A stretch of DNA of 64,000 nt from Mycobacteriaceae bacterium (GCA_019749805.1 JAIEPH010000033.1:82140-146139); one strand, 5' to 3'. Positions 53,758 to 64,000 are shown, numbered from the stretch's first letter. Numbers and translations: made by a program. Notes: a model not told the origin generated them from the sequence alone.

Positions 53758-54921
53758 ATGGCCACTCCGACACGGGCGTCGGTCGCCGACGATGTAACCG
53801 TCGTCCGCCGCATCCTGGCGCACATCGACGCAGGCACGACCGACGTAGGTGACGCCTGGCGCGAGCCCGTCGAAAATTATTTGAACCCAACCCGATTCGC
53901 CGAAGAACTCGAGATGCTGCGCTCCTACCCGAGCGTCTATCTGCCGTCGGCAGCGCTAACCAAACCGGGCGACCACGTCGAGCGGGTCAGCTTCGGCGTA
54001 CCGCTGTTCGCGGTGCGCGGCCGCGACGGCACGGCGCGGGTGTTCCGCAACTCGTGCCGGCACCGGGGCATGGCGCTCGTCGAAGGGCCTGGCTGTGCGC
54101 AGGCACTGGTGTGCCGCTATCACGGCTGGACCTACCATCTCGACGGCGCGCTGTCGCACGTGCCCCACGCCGATGCCTTTCCCGGCCTGGACATGTCCGC
54201 CCGCGGACTGGTCGAGGTCGAGAGCCGAGAGGTCGACGGATTGATCGTGATCGGCCCGCTGGGGGCACCGCACCCGCAGGCGGACGCCGCGATGGCGGCC
54301 TTGGCCGACGGCAGCCCGTGGCGGGACAAGTTGGTGCATTCGACGCGACTCGTCGCGGTGCGGCCGGCGTTGCGCGCGATGAACTGGAAGGTCCTCGTCG
54401 AGCAGTTCCTCGAGGGCTACCACATTCGCACCACCCACAAGGACACCTTCTACCCGATCCAGTACGACGACCTCAACGTCGTCGAATCGTTCGGGCCGAA
54501 CACCCGAGTCACGTTCCCCTACCGGAACATCGAACGTCTGCGTGACCGTCCCGAGTCGGCGTGGGAGGTCGGGCATCGCGTGACGTACGTATACCACCTG
54601 TTCCCTAACGTCATGGTGGCGACGTTCCCGAACCAGGTGCTGGTGATCACGATCGACCCGATCGACCTCGACCACACCACGGTCACGATCTACGCGATGG
54701 TCACCCCGGAAGTGATGCAGCGGGCCTCGAAAGACCCCGTAGCCTCCCAGGACGCGCGAAACCTGCTCAACGACGGTGGCATCGAGGACAACGACATGTC
54801 GGAGGGCGTACAACTGGGCCTGCACGCCGGGGCGAACACCTTCGTCGAGTTCGGCACCCACGAAAGCGCGATCGGCCTCTTCCACGCCACGCTCGACGAC
54901 CGGTTGGCGAGAATGCGATGA
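53758..54921 (+). CDS. Rieske-type aromatic-ring-hydroxylating oxygenase, alpha subunit
   Basis: The 387-residue protein has the Rieske site 'CRHRGMALVEG...CRYHGWTY' and the mononuclear iron site in 'NWKVLVEQFLEGYHIRTTH'. It is an oxygenase component that hydroxylates or demethylates an aromatic or related compound with an external reductase. The partner gene is an enoyl-CoA hydratase, overlapping by four bases, so an organic acid degradation step is likely. The start is at the end of a strong promoter with no leader. Confidence 0.9.
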   Translation: MATPTRASVADDVTVVRRILAHIDAGTTDVGDAWREPVENYLNPTRFAEELEMLRSYPSVYLPSAALTKPGDHVERVSFGVPLFAVRGRDGTARVFRNSCRHRGMALVEGPGCAQALVCRYHGWTYHLDGALSHVPHADAFPGLDMSARGLVEVESREVDGLIVIGPLGAPHPQADAAMAALADGSPWRDKLVHSTRLVAVRPALRAMNWKVLVEQFLEGYHIRTTHKDTFYPIQYDDLNVVESFGPNTRVTFPYRNIERLRDRPESAWEVGHRVTYVYHLFPNVMVATFPNQVLVITIDPIDLDHTTVTIYAMVTPEVMQRASKDPVASQDARNLLNDGGIEDNDMSEGVQLGLHAGANTFVEFGTHESAIGLFHATLDDRLARMR

Positions 54922-55703
54922 CCACCTACGAGCACCTGCTCTACGAGCAACGCGGACCGGTCACCGTCATCACCATCAACCGGCCTGAGCGCATGAATGC
55001 CATTGGCCCCCAGACTCATCGCGAGCTCATCGACGCGTGGGAGCGCTTCCGAGCAGACGACGACGCCCTCGTCGGCGTCCTCACCGGCGCGGGCGACACC
55101 GCGTTCTGCGCGGGCGGCGACCTCAAGGCCGCACAGGCCGGTGAGCTCCCGATCGACGCGAGCCCCGATGACGGGGTCCTCGGCCCGTCGCGCTGGACCC
55201 ACATCTACAAACCCACGATCGCCGCGGTCAACGGCGTCGCCTATGCCGGCGGTCTGGAGTGGGCGTGCTGGACGGACCTCGCGATCGCCGACGAACACGC
55301 CACCTTCGGAGTCACCTGCCGCCGCTGGAACATCGGCCTGGCCGACGGCGGCACCCAGCGCCTCACCCGCATCCTGGGCTACCGACGCGCGGTCGACCTC
55401 ATCATCACCGGCCGCGTCGTTGACGCCATCGAGGCCGAACGCATCGGCCTCGTCAACCGGGTCGTGCCGAGCGGCACCTGCTTGCAGCACGCTCTCGAAC
55501 TCGCCGACACGATTGCGGCGCTCCCCCAACCCGCGTTGCGTACCGACCTCGAGGCCGCCCGCACCGGACAGGGCCGCCCGTTGGACGACGGCCTGCGCAT
55601 CGAGGCGGAATGCTTCGGCCGGTCCATCTACGCCGCGGAAACCGTCGAAGGGTTGCGACGGTTCAACGACCGCGACCATCCCGACCTAGCGCCGTCCCGA
55701 TGA
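54918..55703 (+). CDS. Enoyl-CoA hydratase/isomerase
   Basis: The 261-residue protein has the crotonase pattern 'VTVITINRPERMNAIG', oxyanion 'FCAGGDLKAA' and 'NGVAYAGGLEWACWTDLAIAD', where the usual catalytic Glu positions are partly kept ('GGLEW'). It probably hydrates or otherwise modifies an acyl-CoA. The ATG overlaps the stop of the Rieske oxygenase gene (ATGA), so the two act together. The substrate is unknown. Confidence 0.9.
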   Translation: MTTYEHLLYEQRGPVTVITINRPERMNAIGPQTHRELIDAWERFRADDDALVGVLTGAGDTAFCAGGDLKAAQAGELPIDASPDDGVLGPSRWTHIYKPTIAAVNGVAYAGGLEWACWTDLAIADEHATFGVTCRRWNIGLADGGTQRLTRILGYRRAVDLIITGRVVDAIEAERIGLVNRVVPSGTCLQHALELADTIAALPQPALRTDLEAARTGQGRPLDDGLRIEAECFGRSIYAAETVEGLRRFNDRDHPDLAPSR

Positions 55704-55767
55704 CGACCCGGTCACTTATTTGCCCGGGAAGTAGGTCATCGAACCTGACCTCGGTTACGGTTTTGAC

Positions 55768-56052
55768 GTGGCAACTCCGACTGTGCCTTTCGACTACGCC
55801 GAGAAGCAGGCGTCGGATTCGCTACAGGCGAGGTACTTCCGCGGTGCGCTGGCCGATCAGCGGGCGCTGATCGCCGCCGAGCTGGTGCGACAGACCCGGA
55901 AACTGAATGGCATGTCCACCCGCTCGGATGCGCTGGCTATCAGCCGGCTGCGTCGAGACATCCGCGCCAACGAAACCGAACTCCGCGATCTGGACCGCAT
56001 GATCGCCGCCCTCGACCGCCGCTTCGCCGCGATCTGGGCTAGCCAGTCATAG
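55768..56052 (+). CDS. Conserved hypothetical helical protein
   Basis: The 94-residue product (GTG at 55768) is almost all helical: 'ADQRALIAAELVRQTRKLNGM' and 'ISRLRRDIRANETELRDLDRMIAALDRRF', with a heptad pattern that suggests a coiled coil or helical hairpin. No cysteines and no signal. It looks like a conserved mycobacterial protein but has no known role. It overlaps the convergent ppx gene by six bases. Confidence 0.65.
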   Translation: MATPTVPFDYAEKQASDSLQARYFRGALADQRALIAAELVRQTRKLNGMSTRSDALAISRLRRDIRANETELRDLDRMIAALDRRFAAIWASQS

Positions 56053-56997
56053 CGACAGGCCGGCGATCGACAGAGCGATGCCGTCGAGTATGTCGTGCTC
56101 GCTGACCACCAATTCGTCGATTCCCGCGCGGTCACCGAGCGCGTTCGCCAGCTCCTCGACGATGATCGCGCCACCGCCGATGACATCCACCCTGCCCTCG
56201 TGCATCGGACCCAGGGCGGCGCGTTGCGCCCGCGTCATCGCGATCAGCTCATCGCACACGGGCAACAAATCGTCGAAACCGACACGGGACAAGTGAATCG
56301 CCTCGGAATCGTAGGTCGCCATCTTGTGCGCCAGCGCCGACACGGTCGTCATGGTGCCGGCCACCCCGACCCATGTGTGCGCGCGTTCGACGGGCACCAC
56401 GCCGAACGCCTGCCCCAACCCGTCACGGACGACCTCCCGTGCCACGGCGACCTCCGCGGGGGTCGGCGGGTCGGAATGCAGGCACCGCTCGGTGAGGCGC
56501 ACACAGCCGATGTCGGCGGAGAAGCCAGCCTCCACATCGCGCATTCCGAGCACCACTTCGGTGGATCCGCCGCCGAGGTCGATGACGACGAAAGGTCCGT
56601 CGGCCGTGTCCAATTCGTTGACCGCACCGCGGAACGAAAGCTCGGCCTCCTCGGTCCCGGTGATCACCTCGGCGACAGCACCCGGCACCACAGCGCCGAG
56701 AACCTCCGCGGTCATCGCGAAGAACACGTCACGGTTCGACGCATCGCGCGTCGCGGAGGTGGCGACCATCCGCACCGTCGGCACGTCATGCGCACGCAGC
56801 AGCTCGGCGTAGTCCGTGAGCGCTGCCCTGGTGCGGTCCAGTGCCTCAGCAGCGAATTGCCCTGTGGCGTCTACCCCTTGGCCCAACCTGACGATCCGCA
56901 TCTCTCGATGCACATCCACCAGCTTGCCCTCGTCGGTGTCGGCGATCAGCAGCCGAATCGAATTCGTGCCGCAGTCGATGGCGCCGACCCTGCTCAT
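56047..56997 (-). CDS. ppx2: Ppx/GppA exopolyphosphatase-family protein
   Basis: I start at the ATG at 56997, giving 316 residues; the track start at 57129 is in the previous gene. The ASKHA motifs are 'IDCGTNSIRLLIAD' at the start, 'ITGTEEAELSF', 'VVIDLGGGSTEVVLG' and 'GVAGTMTTVSAL'. It hydrolyses polyphosphate or pppGpp. I recall that the short mycobacterial form (Rv1026) was described as acting on pppGpp or short-chain polyphosphate. It is the last gene of the ftsB-DUF501-ppx run, overlapping DUF501 by four bases. Confidence 0.92.
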   Translation of the reverse strand: MSRVGAIDCGTNSIRLLIADTDEGKLVDVHREMRIVRLGQGVDATGQFAAEALDRTRAALTDYAELLRAHDVPTVRMVATSATRDASNRDVFFAMTAEVLGAVVPGAVAEVITGTEEAELSFRGAVNELDTADGPFVVIDLGGGSTEVVLGMRDVEAGFSADIGCVRLTERCLHSDPPTPAEVAVAREVVRDGLGQAFGVVPVERAHTWVGVAGTMTTVSALAHKMATYDSEAIHLSRVGFDDLLPVCDELIAMTRAQRAALGPMHEGRVDVIGGGAIIVEELANALGDRAGIDELVVSEHDILDGIALSIAGLSL

Positions 56998-57503
56998 ACG
57001 CTCCACGTCTCCCGTTCCAGAATTCCCGCCATCGCCGGTTCGCCGGCCAGCACCGCCAACGCCTCGTCGCCGAACGGGTTGACACCCGGTCCCTTGGCCA
57101 GCGAGTGGGCGATCACCACGTGTAGGCACTTCACCCGATCAGGCATGCCGCCACCGGAAAACGTTGTGCCCAAAGGTTCTATCGCATCCCGCTCGGCAAG
57201 GTACGACTCGTGTGCCTTGCGATACGCGGTGGCGAGTTCCGGGTCCTCCTGCAGGCGCTCGGTCATCTCCCGCATCAGACCCGACGATTCGAGCCGGCTG
57301 GCCGCGGTGGTCAGCGCGGGGTGGGTCAGGTAGTACAGCGTCGGAAAGGGTGTGCCGTCGGGCAGCTTCGGCGCCGTCTTAACGACGCCGGGCTCGCCAT
57401 TGGGGCACCGGTAGACGATCTCGAGGACACCGCGGGGTTCCCGACCCAGCTGCGCCGCGACCGCCTCCAGATCCGCCGGGTCAACCACCGGGAGGAGGTG
57501 CAT
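56994..57503 (-). CDS. DUF501 protein
   Basis: The ATG at 57503, behind GGAGGAGG, gives 169 residues. The protein has the DUF501 segments 'QLGREPRGVLEIVYRCPNGEPGVVKTAPKLPDGTPFPTLYYLTHP' and 'GGGMPDRVKCLHVVIAHSLAKGPGVNPFGDEAL', with conserved Cys and His. Function is unknown. It always lies between ftsB and ppx in mycobacteria as far as I recall. It overlaps the end of ftsB by 23 bases. Confidence 0.9.
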   Translation of the reverse strand: MHLLPVVDPADLEAVAAQLGREPRGVLEIVYRCPNGEPGVVKTAPKLPDGTPFPTLYYLTHPALTTAASRLESSGLMREMTERLQEDPELATAYRKAHESYLAERDAIEPLGTTFSGGGMPDRVKCLHVVIAHSLAKGPGVNPFGDEALAVLAGEPAMAGILERETWSV

Positions 57504-58164
57504 TGTTCGGGGGCGCGGGCGCAGGAGGCAAGGGTGCCGGTGCCGGCGCGACACCGTAGGGCTTCTCGGCGATGGTGCTCCACAGCGCGGTGTACCAGGG
57601 CTGGTCCGGGTTGACGGTGGCCGGTTCCACGCCGGGCATCGTCGGCACCGCACTGCCTGGCGGCAGCTGCACCTGGTACGGAATCTCGCCGGGCATCACG
57701 AATCCGAGGCGTTCACGCGCCTGCGCGGCGATGAAGACCGGGTCGGCCAGCTTGACCTTCTGCTGTTCCAGGTCGGCGATCTGCACGCGCAGTTGTTCCT
57801 CGGTGGCCTTGAGTTGTTTCATCTCGGTGCGCTGCCCGAAATAGGTGCGCACCGGCCCCGCGATGGTCAGCGTCAGCACGCAGATCACCGCCGCCAGGAT
57901 GGCGGCACGCCGCGCCGCGGACCCGAACCGTTGCTCGGACTGCTGCTCCGCGGCCACCACAATGGATTTACGGATCGAGTCGGCGGCGTCTTTCGGTTCG
58001 GCGGCTTGCGCCTCGGGCACCGGCCGCGGCTCGGTGCTTCGCGGCTCGCGACGTACGGGCGACGTGCTCCGCGGACGGCCCCGCGATGCCTCGGACTTAC
58101 CCGACTTCCCAGGTCGAGAAGTCGGGGATCGCCGCTTGGGGTCGGGCCGCTTCGCTTCTGGCAC
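57481..58164 (-). CDS. ftsB: FtsB/DivIC-type septum formation initiator
   Basis: The 227-residue protein has a basic N-terminal tail of about 60 residues, one membrane helix near residues 86-104 ('RAAILAAVICVLTLTIAG') and an outer coiled coil ('TEMKQLKATEEQLRVQIADLEQQK') followed by 'AQARERLGFVMPGE', the FtsB/DivIC mark. It helps to activate septal peptidoglycan synthesis with FtsQ and FtsL. The C-terminal proline tail is typical of mycobacteria. GTG start, three bases after the eno stop. Confidence 0.92.
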   Translation of the reverse strand: MPEAKRPDPKRRSPTSRPGKSGKSEASRGRPRSTSPVRREPRSTEPRPVPEAQAAEPKDAADSIRKSIVVAAEQQSEQRFGSAARRAAILAAVICVLTLTIAGPVRTYFGQRTEMKQLKATEEQLRVQIADLEQQKVKLADPVFIAAQARERLGFVMPGEIPYQVQLPPGSAVPTMPGVEPATVNPDQPWYTALWSTIAEKPYGVAPAPAPLPPAPAPPNNAPPPGG

Positions 58165-58167
58165 GGG

Positions 58168-59502
<1,335 letters not shown>

Positions 59503-59530
59503 CTAGAGGTTGCGCCGAGAACCGGCGTGT

Positions 59531-60277
59531 TTAGAGGGGGTGTCCGTCGGCGTAGGCAGTCGCCCAGTCGCGCACAGTGCGCGCGTACTGGTCGGAATGG
59601 TTGTAGGCCCGCAGGGCATCCATCCAGCCCCGGGGTGTGGCCAGGTCCTTGCCCCGCCAGCACAGGTAACCGGCCGCCGACAGCGCGGCGTCGTCGAAGT
59701 TGTCCGGGCTGACAACCCCGTCGTTGTTGGCGTCGACGCCGTAGAGCTTCCAGGTGTCGGGAATGAACTGCATCGGGCCCATCGCGCGGGCGTGGACGGA
59801 CTCCGCGTCCTGTTGCTCGTCGCGGCTGACGCCCTCGCTGTCGAAGATCTCGAGGTTGCCGTTGGTGCCGTCCAGGCGGACACCGCGGATCGGCGGGGTG
59901 ACGTCACCGTTCTCGGCGATCGTCGCGCCGCGGAACGTGCCGTGGTGGCTTTCCACCTCGCCGATACCTGCCAGCGTCGTCCACTCCAGGTGGCAGTCGG
60001 GGTTCTCCACCTCGGCAACCCGGGCCGCATAGGCGTAGGCCTCCAGCGCCGCAATGGGCATCCCCAGCGCAGGGGCGCGTTCGGCCGCCCACTGGCGCAG
60101 CTGATCGGCGGGACGCCCGTCGGCGTAGGTGTCGATTTTGGGCACAGCGTCGCCCGCTGGCGGTGGTACCCCCTCCGGAATCGGGGTGCCCACCTGCCAT
60201 GAACAGCTCGAAGCCATGATCAGCGCTGTCGCTCCCACTACCGCGACCGCTCGCAGCCAACGCACGCGCGACACCAA
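59531..60277 (-). CDS. lpqU: LpqU, lytic transglycosylase-like lipoprotein
   Basis: The 248-residue protein has a lipoprotein signal with a Cys near residue 25 ('LIMASSC'). The SLT-like domain has the catalytic Glu in 'AGIGEVESHHG', 'RAMGPMQFIPDTW' and a C-terminal 'AAGYLCWRGKDLATPRGWMDALRAYNHSDQYARTV'. It is expected to cleave peptidoglycan glycan strands. Start is TTG at 60277 or the GTG three bases later; GAGGGAG lies upstream. It is in the mazG-lpqU-eno order. Confidence 0.92.
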   Translation of the reverse strand: MVSRVRWLRAVAVVGATALIMASSCSWQVGTPIPEGVPPPAGDAVPKIDTYADGRPADQLRQWAAERAPALGMPIAALEAYAYAARVAEVENPDCHLEWTTLAGIGEVESHHGTFRGATIAENGDVTPPIRGVRLDGTNGNLEIFDSEGVSRDEQQDAESVHARAMGPMQFIPDTWKLYGVDANNDGVVSPDNFDDAALSAAGYLCWRGKDLATPRGWMDALRAYNHSDQYARTVRDWATAYADGHPL

Positions 60278-60378
60278 ACTCCCTCAAACCAACCTCGGTC
60301 ATGCCATCGTCCCACGCGCTCAGGGCATGGTGGGAAGGCGCGGCCGACCCTCTTACGCCGAATCCCAGTCCAGCGGGA

Positions 60379-61440
60379 TCATCGTGATTCGACGACCACC
60401 TCTTGATCTTCCAGTTCACCGTCATTCTCGCCAGCCGCGTCGCCGTCCGAGGCGCCGGCGGGCGCCGACACGGGCTCTTCGGCCGGTTCAGGCTCAGGGT
60501 GTGCGACGGGCCAGTGTGCTCGCCACTCCCGCTCGGTGACGTCGCCGAGCGACGCGACGTCGAGTTCCTCGGGCACGTCCGCCCCGCGCCGGTCCGCGGC
60601 GACCGCGAGTTCGGTCGTGCGGATGATGTCCATGAACTCCAGCACCGACGAACGCAATGCGCTCTCGGAGTCGACGTGTGGGGCGACGCTGACCGATGTC
60701 ATGGATTCCGGAATCAGGTCGACGGGCACGCCGGCCGCAATCGCCCGCTCGAGCACCTTCTGCGCCAAGGCCAGTGCGGGTTGCCCGGTCGGCACGTTGT
60801 CCATCGCGGAGCGAACGCCCTTTTTCGACCGCTCCAAGGCTTTGCGTTCTTCCCACTGCGCGAGCTGATCTTCCAGCGAGATCTCTTCGCCGGCGAGCAC
60901 CGCGGGCACGCGGTTGACGAGCTTGCGGATCAGCGAATCCGCCACGTCGTCGATCGAGAACGGGCGCTCAGGTGCGTCCTCGGCGATGCGGGCGTGAAAA
61001 AGCACCTGCAGCAACACATCTCCGAGTTCGTCGCGCAACTCGTCGGCATTGCCGCTGCGCACCGCATCAAATACCTCGTAGGTCTCCTCGAGGAGGTAGC
61101 GACGCAGCGAATCGTGGGTCTGCTGCGATTCCCATGGGCCCGACGTACGGAGCTTGTCCATCATTGCCACGGCGTCCACCAGCCGCTCACCAGGCGAGGC
61201 GCCGGGCGCCTCGATGAGTCGGTCACCGGCCGCCAGTCGCGCCTTGACTGCGGGGTGCTCCGGGTCTGACGACAGCAGCACCGGCGCATCCTGGCCGTCA
61301 TACGCCGGCCTGGCCGCGGGCAGCGACCACGGCACCCGCACCGGCATCTCCTCGGTGTACTGGACGTCTCCGGCGAGCAGATCGATCGCCTCGACAGGTA
61401 CCAGTGAGGGGCGGCGCGGATCGACCAAAACGACGGTCAT
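60379..61440 (-). CDS. mazG: MazG nucleoside triphosphate pyrophosphohydrolase
   Basis: The 353-residue protein carries one full MazG domain: 'SGPWESQQTHDSLRRYLLEETYEVFDAV' with the EExxE metal site and 'DELRDELGDVLLQVLFHARIA' with ExxxD. It hydrolyses NTPs, especially non-canonical ones. An N-terminal domain of about 85 residues and a C-terminal acidic tail from about residue 310 ('EPEPAEEPVS') are features of the mycobacterial form. Confidence 0.93.
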   Translation of the reverse strand: MTVVLVDPRRPSLVPVEAIDLLAGDVQYTEEMPVRVPWSLPAARPAYDGQDAPVLLSSDPEHPAVKARLAAGDRLIEAPGASPGERLVDAVAMMDKLRTSGPWESQQTHDSLRRYLLEETYEVFDAVRSGNADELRDELGDVLLQVLFHARIAEDAPERPFSIDDVADSLIRKLVNRVPAVLAGEEISLEDQLAQWEERKALERSKKGVRSAMDNVPTGQPALALAQKVLERAIAAGVPVDLIPESMTSVSVAPHVDSESALRSSVLEFMDIIRTTELAVAADRRGADVPEELDVASLGDVTEREWRAHWPVAHPEPEPAEEPVSAPAGASDGDAAGENDGELEDQEVVVESR

Positions 61441-61556
61441 CGGCTCGACCCCCTCACGCGTTCTGTGAGACCGCTGATCTCGGTTATACCAACATTGCCA
61501 GACGCGACCCGCCTGGTGAGAACCGGTAGCGCTGTACCTTGCGGTCCTGATGCGGG

Positions 61557-61590
61557 GATGGCCGCCCCGCCCGGAGGCGGAGCGGCCATC
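61557..61590 (-). terminator. Hairpin after the repeat-protein gene
   Basis: Arms of 15 bases (GATGGCCGCCCCGCC, 61557-61571; right arm 61576-61590) pair with one mismatch around a four-base loop, 18 bases beyond the stop of the minus-strand repeat gene. No T-run. Confidence 0.7.
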
Positions 61591-61607
61591 GTGTCACATC
61601 GGGCGAC

Positions 61608-62141
61608 TCAGGACTCCGGCGGGAACACGTCCTCCGGAAGCGTCCAGTGGCCCGGGGCCTCATCGAAGAACGGGTTGACGATCCCGTCCACGGTCGGCAT
61701 CTTCTTCAGCTGCCCCGGCGGGATGTTGAAGAACGGATTCGCCACGCCGTTGATGAACGGCGAGTTCTTCAGCTGTCCCGGCGGAATGTGTCCGACCGGC
61801 AGCCGGAAGTAGTTGTCCACCTCAGGGAACTGCACACTCGGCACGTTCACATCGGGAACGTTGACCGCAGGCACGTTCACATCGGGAACGTTGACCGCAG
61901 GCACGTTCACATCGGGAACGTTGACCGCAGGCACATTCACATCGGGAACGTTGACCGCAGGCACATCCACATCAGGAACATTGACCGCAGGCACATTCAC
62001 ATCAGGAACGTGCGGAATGCCCGGGACGGGAATCGGCGGCGGCTGCGGCACAGCGTGCGCGAACCCTGCGCCCAGGCCGAGCGCCCCGAGTCCGAGTGCA
62101 CCGGTCATCGTGGTGGTTATTGCCATCTTCTTGAAGTTCAT
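61608..62141 (-). CDS. Secreted repeat protein (PDVNVPAVNV repeats)
   Basis: The 177-residue protein has a signal peptide ('MAITTTMTGALGLGALGLGAGFAHA'), a proline start, then a tandem decapeptide 'PDVNVPAVNV' for about 55 residues. The C-terminal part has two copies of a motif with 'PPGQLK' and 'NPFF' ('GQLKNSPFINGVANPFF' and 'GQLKKMPTVDGIVNPFF'). It is probably exported and possibly bound to the wall. Function unknown. The repeat length can vary by copying errors because the DNA repeats are nearly identical. Confidence 0.83.
   Translation of the reverse strand: MNFKKMAITTTMTGALGLGALGLGAGFAHAVPQPPPIPVPGIPHVPDVNVPAVNVPDVDVPAVNVPDVNVPAVNVPDVNVPAVNVPDVNVPAVNVPDVNVPSVQFPEVDNYFRLPVGHIPPGQLKNSPFINGVANPFFNIPPGQLKKMPTVDGIVNPFFDEAPGHWTLPEDVFPPES
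61841..62010. repeat. 30-bp tandem repeat in a coding region
   Basis: The unit beginning TTGACCGCAGGCACGTTCAC occurs five times in full at 61861-62010 and two-thirds of a time at 61841-61860. The first two full copies are identical; later ones differ by a few bases. Each codes for one ten-residue repeat of the secreted protein. Confidence 0.9.
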
Positions 62142-62383
62142 GTCGACTCCTTCGCCTTGCTATCGCGCGACCGCACCAACCAGCTCGGTGTGATCGTGTG
62201 ATGTGTCGGTTTAGGAAATTGCGCGACCGCCTTCTGTCTAGCGATCTCGCCGCCCTCGGTTTAGACGACAATGCAACACCTTGACCCCCCGACTTGTATG
62301 TCGGATCGGCACCCCCGTGCGTTAACCGTGCCTGCCGATCCAACGCCGCTGCGCAGCAGCGAAACGCCGCGGCGACCAGGGGT

Positions 62384-64000
62384 TTAGACCGACGAATGTG
62401 AACCAGAAATTATGTCGACACTGCCCTTCGGCTTACCGTCCAAGGCCAGGAGCAGGTCGGCGACCATCTGTACCAGTTCGAGGTCACGAATTCGCGGCGC
62501 CGCCACACCGTCGCCCGCGCGGGGAATCGGCACCTGCACCGTCGACGTCGTCGCCCGGTAGGCAGCGCTCGGATACAACCGCTTCAGACGCATCTGCTGT
62601 GAATCCACCAGTGTCAGCGGCGATAGTTTCAACGTCGCCTCCGACACCGTGCTCATCTCGGTGACCCCGTAGTGCTTGCACAGCAAGCGCAGCCGTGCCA
62701 CCGCAACCAGCCGCCTCGCGGGTTCGGGCAGCGGGCCGTACCGGTCGACGAGCTCTTCAATGACCGAGTTCACTGCAGCATCGTCGGAAGCCGCCGCCAA
62801 TCTGCGATAGGCCTCCAGCCGCAACCGGTCGCTGCCGATGTAGTCCGGCGGCAGATGCGCGTCGACCGGCAGGTCGATCCGCACATCCTTCGGTTCCTCA
62901 GGCGCCAGAACCGTTTTCCCGTCGGCCGCCGCGCGATAGGCCTCGACGGCCTCGCCAACCAGCCGCACGTACAGGTCGAATCCGACGCCGGCGACGTGAC
63001 CGGACTGCTCGGCGCCGAGAACGTTTCCGGCACCGCGAATCTCGAGGTCCTTCAACGCCACGGCCATCCCGGCGCCGAGCTCGTTGTTCTGCGCGATGGT
63101 GGCCAGCCGGTCATACGCGGTCTCGGTGAGCGGAACCTCCGGCGGATAGAGGAAATACGCGTAACCGCGTTCGCGGCTGCGGCCCACCCGTCCTCGCAGC
63201 TGATGCAATTGCGACAGACCGAATGTGTCGGCCCGCTCGACGATCAGTGTGTTGGCGTTGGAGATGTCCAGGCCGGTCTCGACGATCGTGGTGCACACGA
63301 GGATGTCGAACTCTCGGTTCCAGAAGCCCTCGACGGTCCTCTCCAGCTGCTCCTCGGGCATTTGGCCGTGCGCGACGGCGACGCGGGCCTCGGGGACCAG
63401 CGCGCGCACCTTCGCCGCGGCCTGGTCGATCGAGCGCACCCGGTTGTGGATGTAAAAAGCCTGCCCGTCGCGCAGCATCTCGCGGCGCAGCGCCGCGGCG
63501 ACCTGCTTGTCGTCCTGCGGGCCGACGTACGTCAGCACCGGATAGCGCTCCTCGGGCGGGGTGAGGATCGTCGACATCTCCCTGATGCCCGCCAGGCTCA
63601 TCTCCAGCGTGCGCGGAATCGGGGTAGCGCTCATGGTCAGCACGTCGACATGGGTGCGCATCGACTTGATGTGCTCCTTGTGCTCGACGCCGAACCGCTG
63701 CTCCTCGTCGACCACGACCAAGCCGAGGTCCTTCCACATCACGCCCGTCTGTAACAGCCGGTGGGTGCCGATCACGATGTCGACCGAGCCGTCCTTCATG
63801 CCCTCGAGCACCGCGCGCGACTCGGCGGGATCGGTGAACCGGGACAGGCCCTTCACGGTGACCGGGAAGCCGGCCATGCGCTGGGTGAACGTCTGCAGAT
63901 GCTGGTCGGCCAGGAGCGTCGTCGGCACCAGCACCGCGACCTGCTTGCCGTCCTGCACCGCCTTGAACGCCGCCCGCACCGCGATCTCGGTCTTGCCGTA
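62384..64000 (-). CDS. mfd: Mfd transcription-repair coupling factor, C-terminal part
   Basis: The frame is open to the right edge of the window. The first codons give '[15 protein letters not shown]', the end of the Walker A helix, so about 540 residues of the helicase and C-terminal region are seen. Other motifs are '[17 protein letters not shown]', '[21 protein letters not shown]', '[19 protein letters not shown]' and '[16 protein letters not shown]'. The TRCF domain follows. Mfd removes stalled RNA polymerase and recruits the excision repair system. The 5' half lies beyond the window. Confidence 0.96.
   Translation of the reverse strand, partial: YGKTEIAVRAAFKAVQDGKQVAVLVPTTLLADQHLQTFTQRMAGFPVTVKGLSRFTDPAESRAVLEGMKDGSVDIVIGTHRLLQTGVMWKDLGLVVVDEEQRFGVEHKEHIKSMRTHVDVLTMSATPIPRTLEMSLAGIREMSTILTPPEERYPVLTYVGPQDDKQVAAALRREMLRDGQAFYIHNRVRSIDQAAAKVRALVPEARVAVAHGQMPEEQLERTVEGFWNREFDILVCTTIVETGLDISNANTLIVERADTFGLSQLHQLRGRVGRSRERGYAYFLYPPEVPLTETAYDRLATIAQNNELGAGMAVALKDLEIRGAGNVLGAEQSGHVAGVGFDLYVRLVGEAVEAYRAAADGKTVLAPEEPKDVRIDLPVDAHLPPDYIGSDRLRLEAYRRLAAASDDAAVNSVIEELVDRYGPLPEPARRLVAVARLRLLCKHYGVTEMSTVSEATLKLSPLTLVDSQQMRLKRLYPSAAYRATTSTVQVPIPRAGDGVAAPRIRDLELVQMVADLLLALDGKPKGSVDIISGSHSSV

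Noticed and set aside
61841-62010. Regular 30-bp repeats that could suggest a CRISPR array
   Set aside because: The units are directly joined with no spacers and are in frame within a secreted-protein gene; no cas genes are present.
62165-62230. GCGCGACCGC repeated 56 bases apart upstream of the repeat-protein gene
   Set aside because: The motif is close to background composition in this genome and I see no promoter geometry; too weak to claim as an operator.

Overview
The window looks like a chromosomal segment of a rapidly growing mycobacterium (Mycolicibacterium-like). The support is high GC, and clear mycobacterial families: Ltp1, EmbR with a PknH-type kinase, DUF732, LpqL, LpqU, a cutinase, FadD and a KshA-like oxygenase. 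The right end also has the order mfd-mazG-lpqU-eno-ftsB-DUF501-ppx, which I recall as the Rv1020-Rv1026 block of M. tuberculosis, with kdp genes nearby as in that genome. The species cannot be fixed from sequence reading alone.

Layout. 1-9.9 kb: two convergent patatin genes; an alcohol dehydrogenase/SDR pair; a reductase behind a KstR-type operator; embR and its kinase; a DUF732 protein with a hairpin over its ribosome binding site; ltp1; and two convergent paralogous secreted proteins. 10-14.7 kb: dctA divergent from a hydrolase/CitA-type kinase/response regulator operon, probably a C4-dicarboxylate uptake and sensing unit. 14.7-34 kb: accessory metabolism, envelope and regulatory genes (beta-propeller, RsbW/STAS pair, deaminase, ClC, serine hydrolase lipoprotein, TetR/KshA-like pair, cutinase, acyltransferase, LpqL, FadD, GGDEF-EAL protein, P450/TetR). 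33.9-36.2 kb: a small atypical islet with an HNH protein carrying an integrase-like N-terminus, placed one base before a tRNA whose anticodon (UAA) and short variable loop do not match normal Leu tRNAs.

36.3-46.4 kb: a complete co-directional kdp cluster. It holds an extra small membrane peptide, kdpF, A, B, C, D and E, then a second KdpD-like gene that ends exactly where the histidine-kinase core should begin. Two 11-bp direct repeats lie upstream. KdpC carries a roughly 100-residue cysteine-containing insertion. This is the most unusual system in the window.

46.4-64 kb: DUF309, SRPBCC and epoxide-hydrolase-like genes; prpE; a gnd-zwf-paaX-like operon for the pentose phosphate branch; a Rieske oxygenase/enoyl-CoA hydratase pair with a promoter that predicts a leaderless mRNA; then the conserved core block ppx-DUF501-ftsB-eno-lpqU-mazG, a repeat-rich secreted protein, and the 3' part of mfd. 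No CRISPR array, rRNA, insertion sequence or prophage module was seen.
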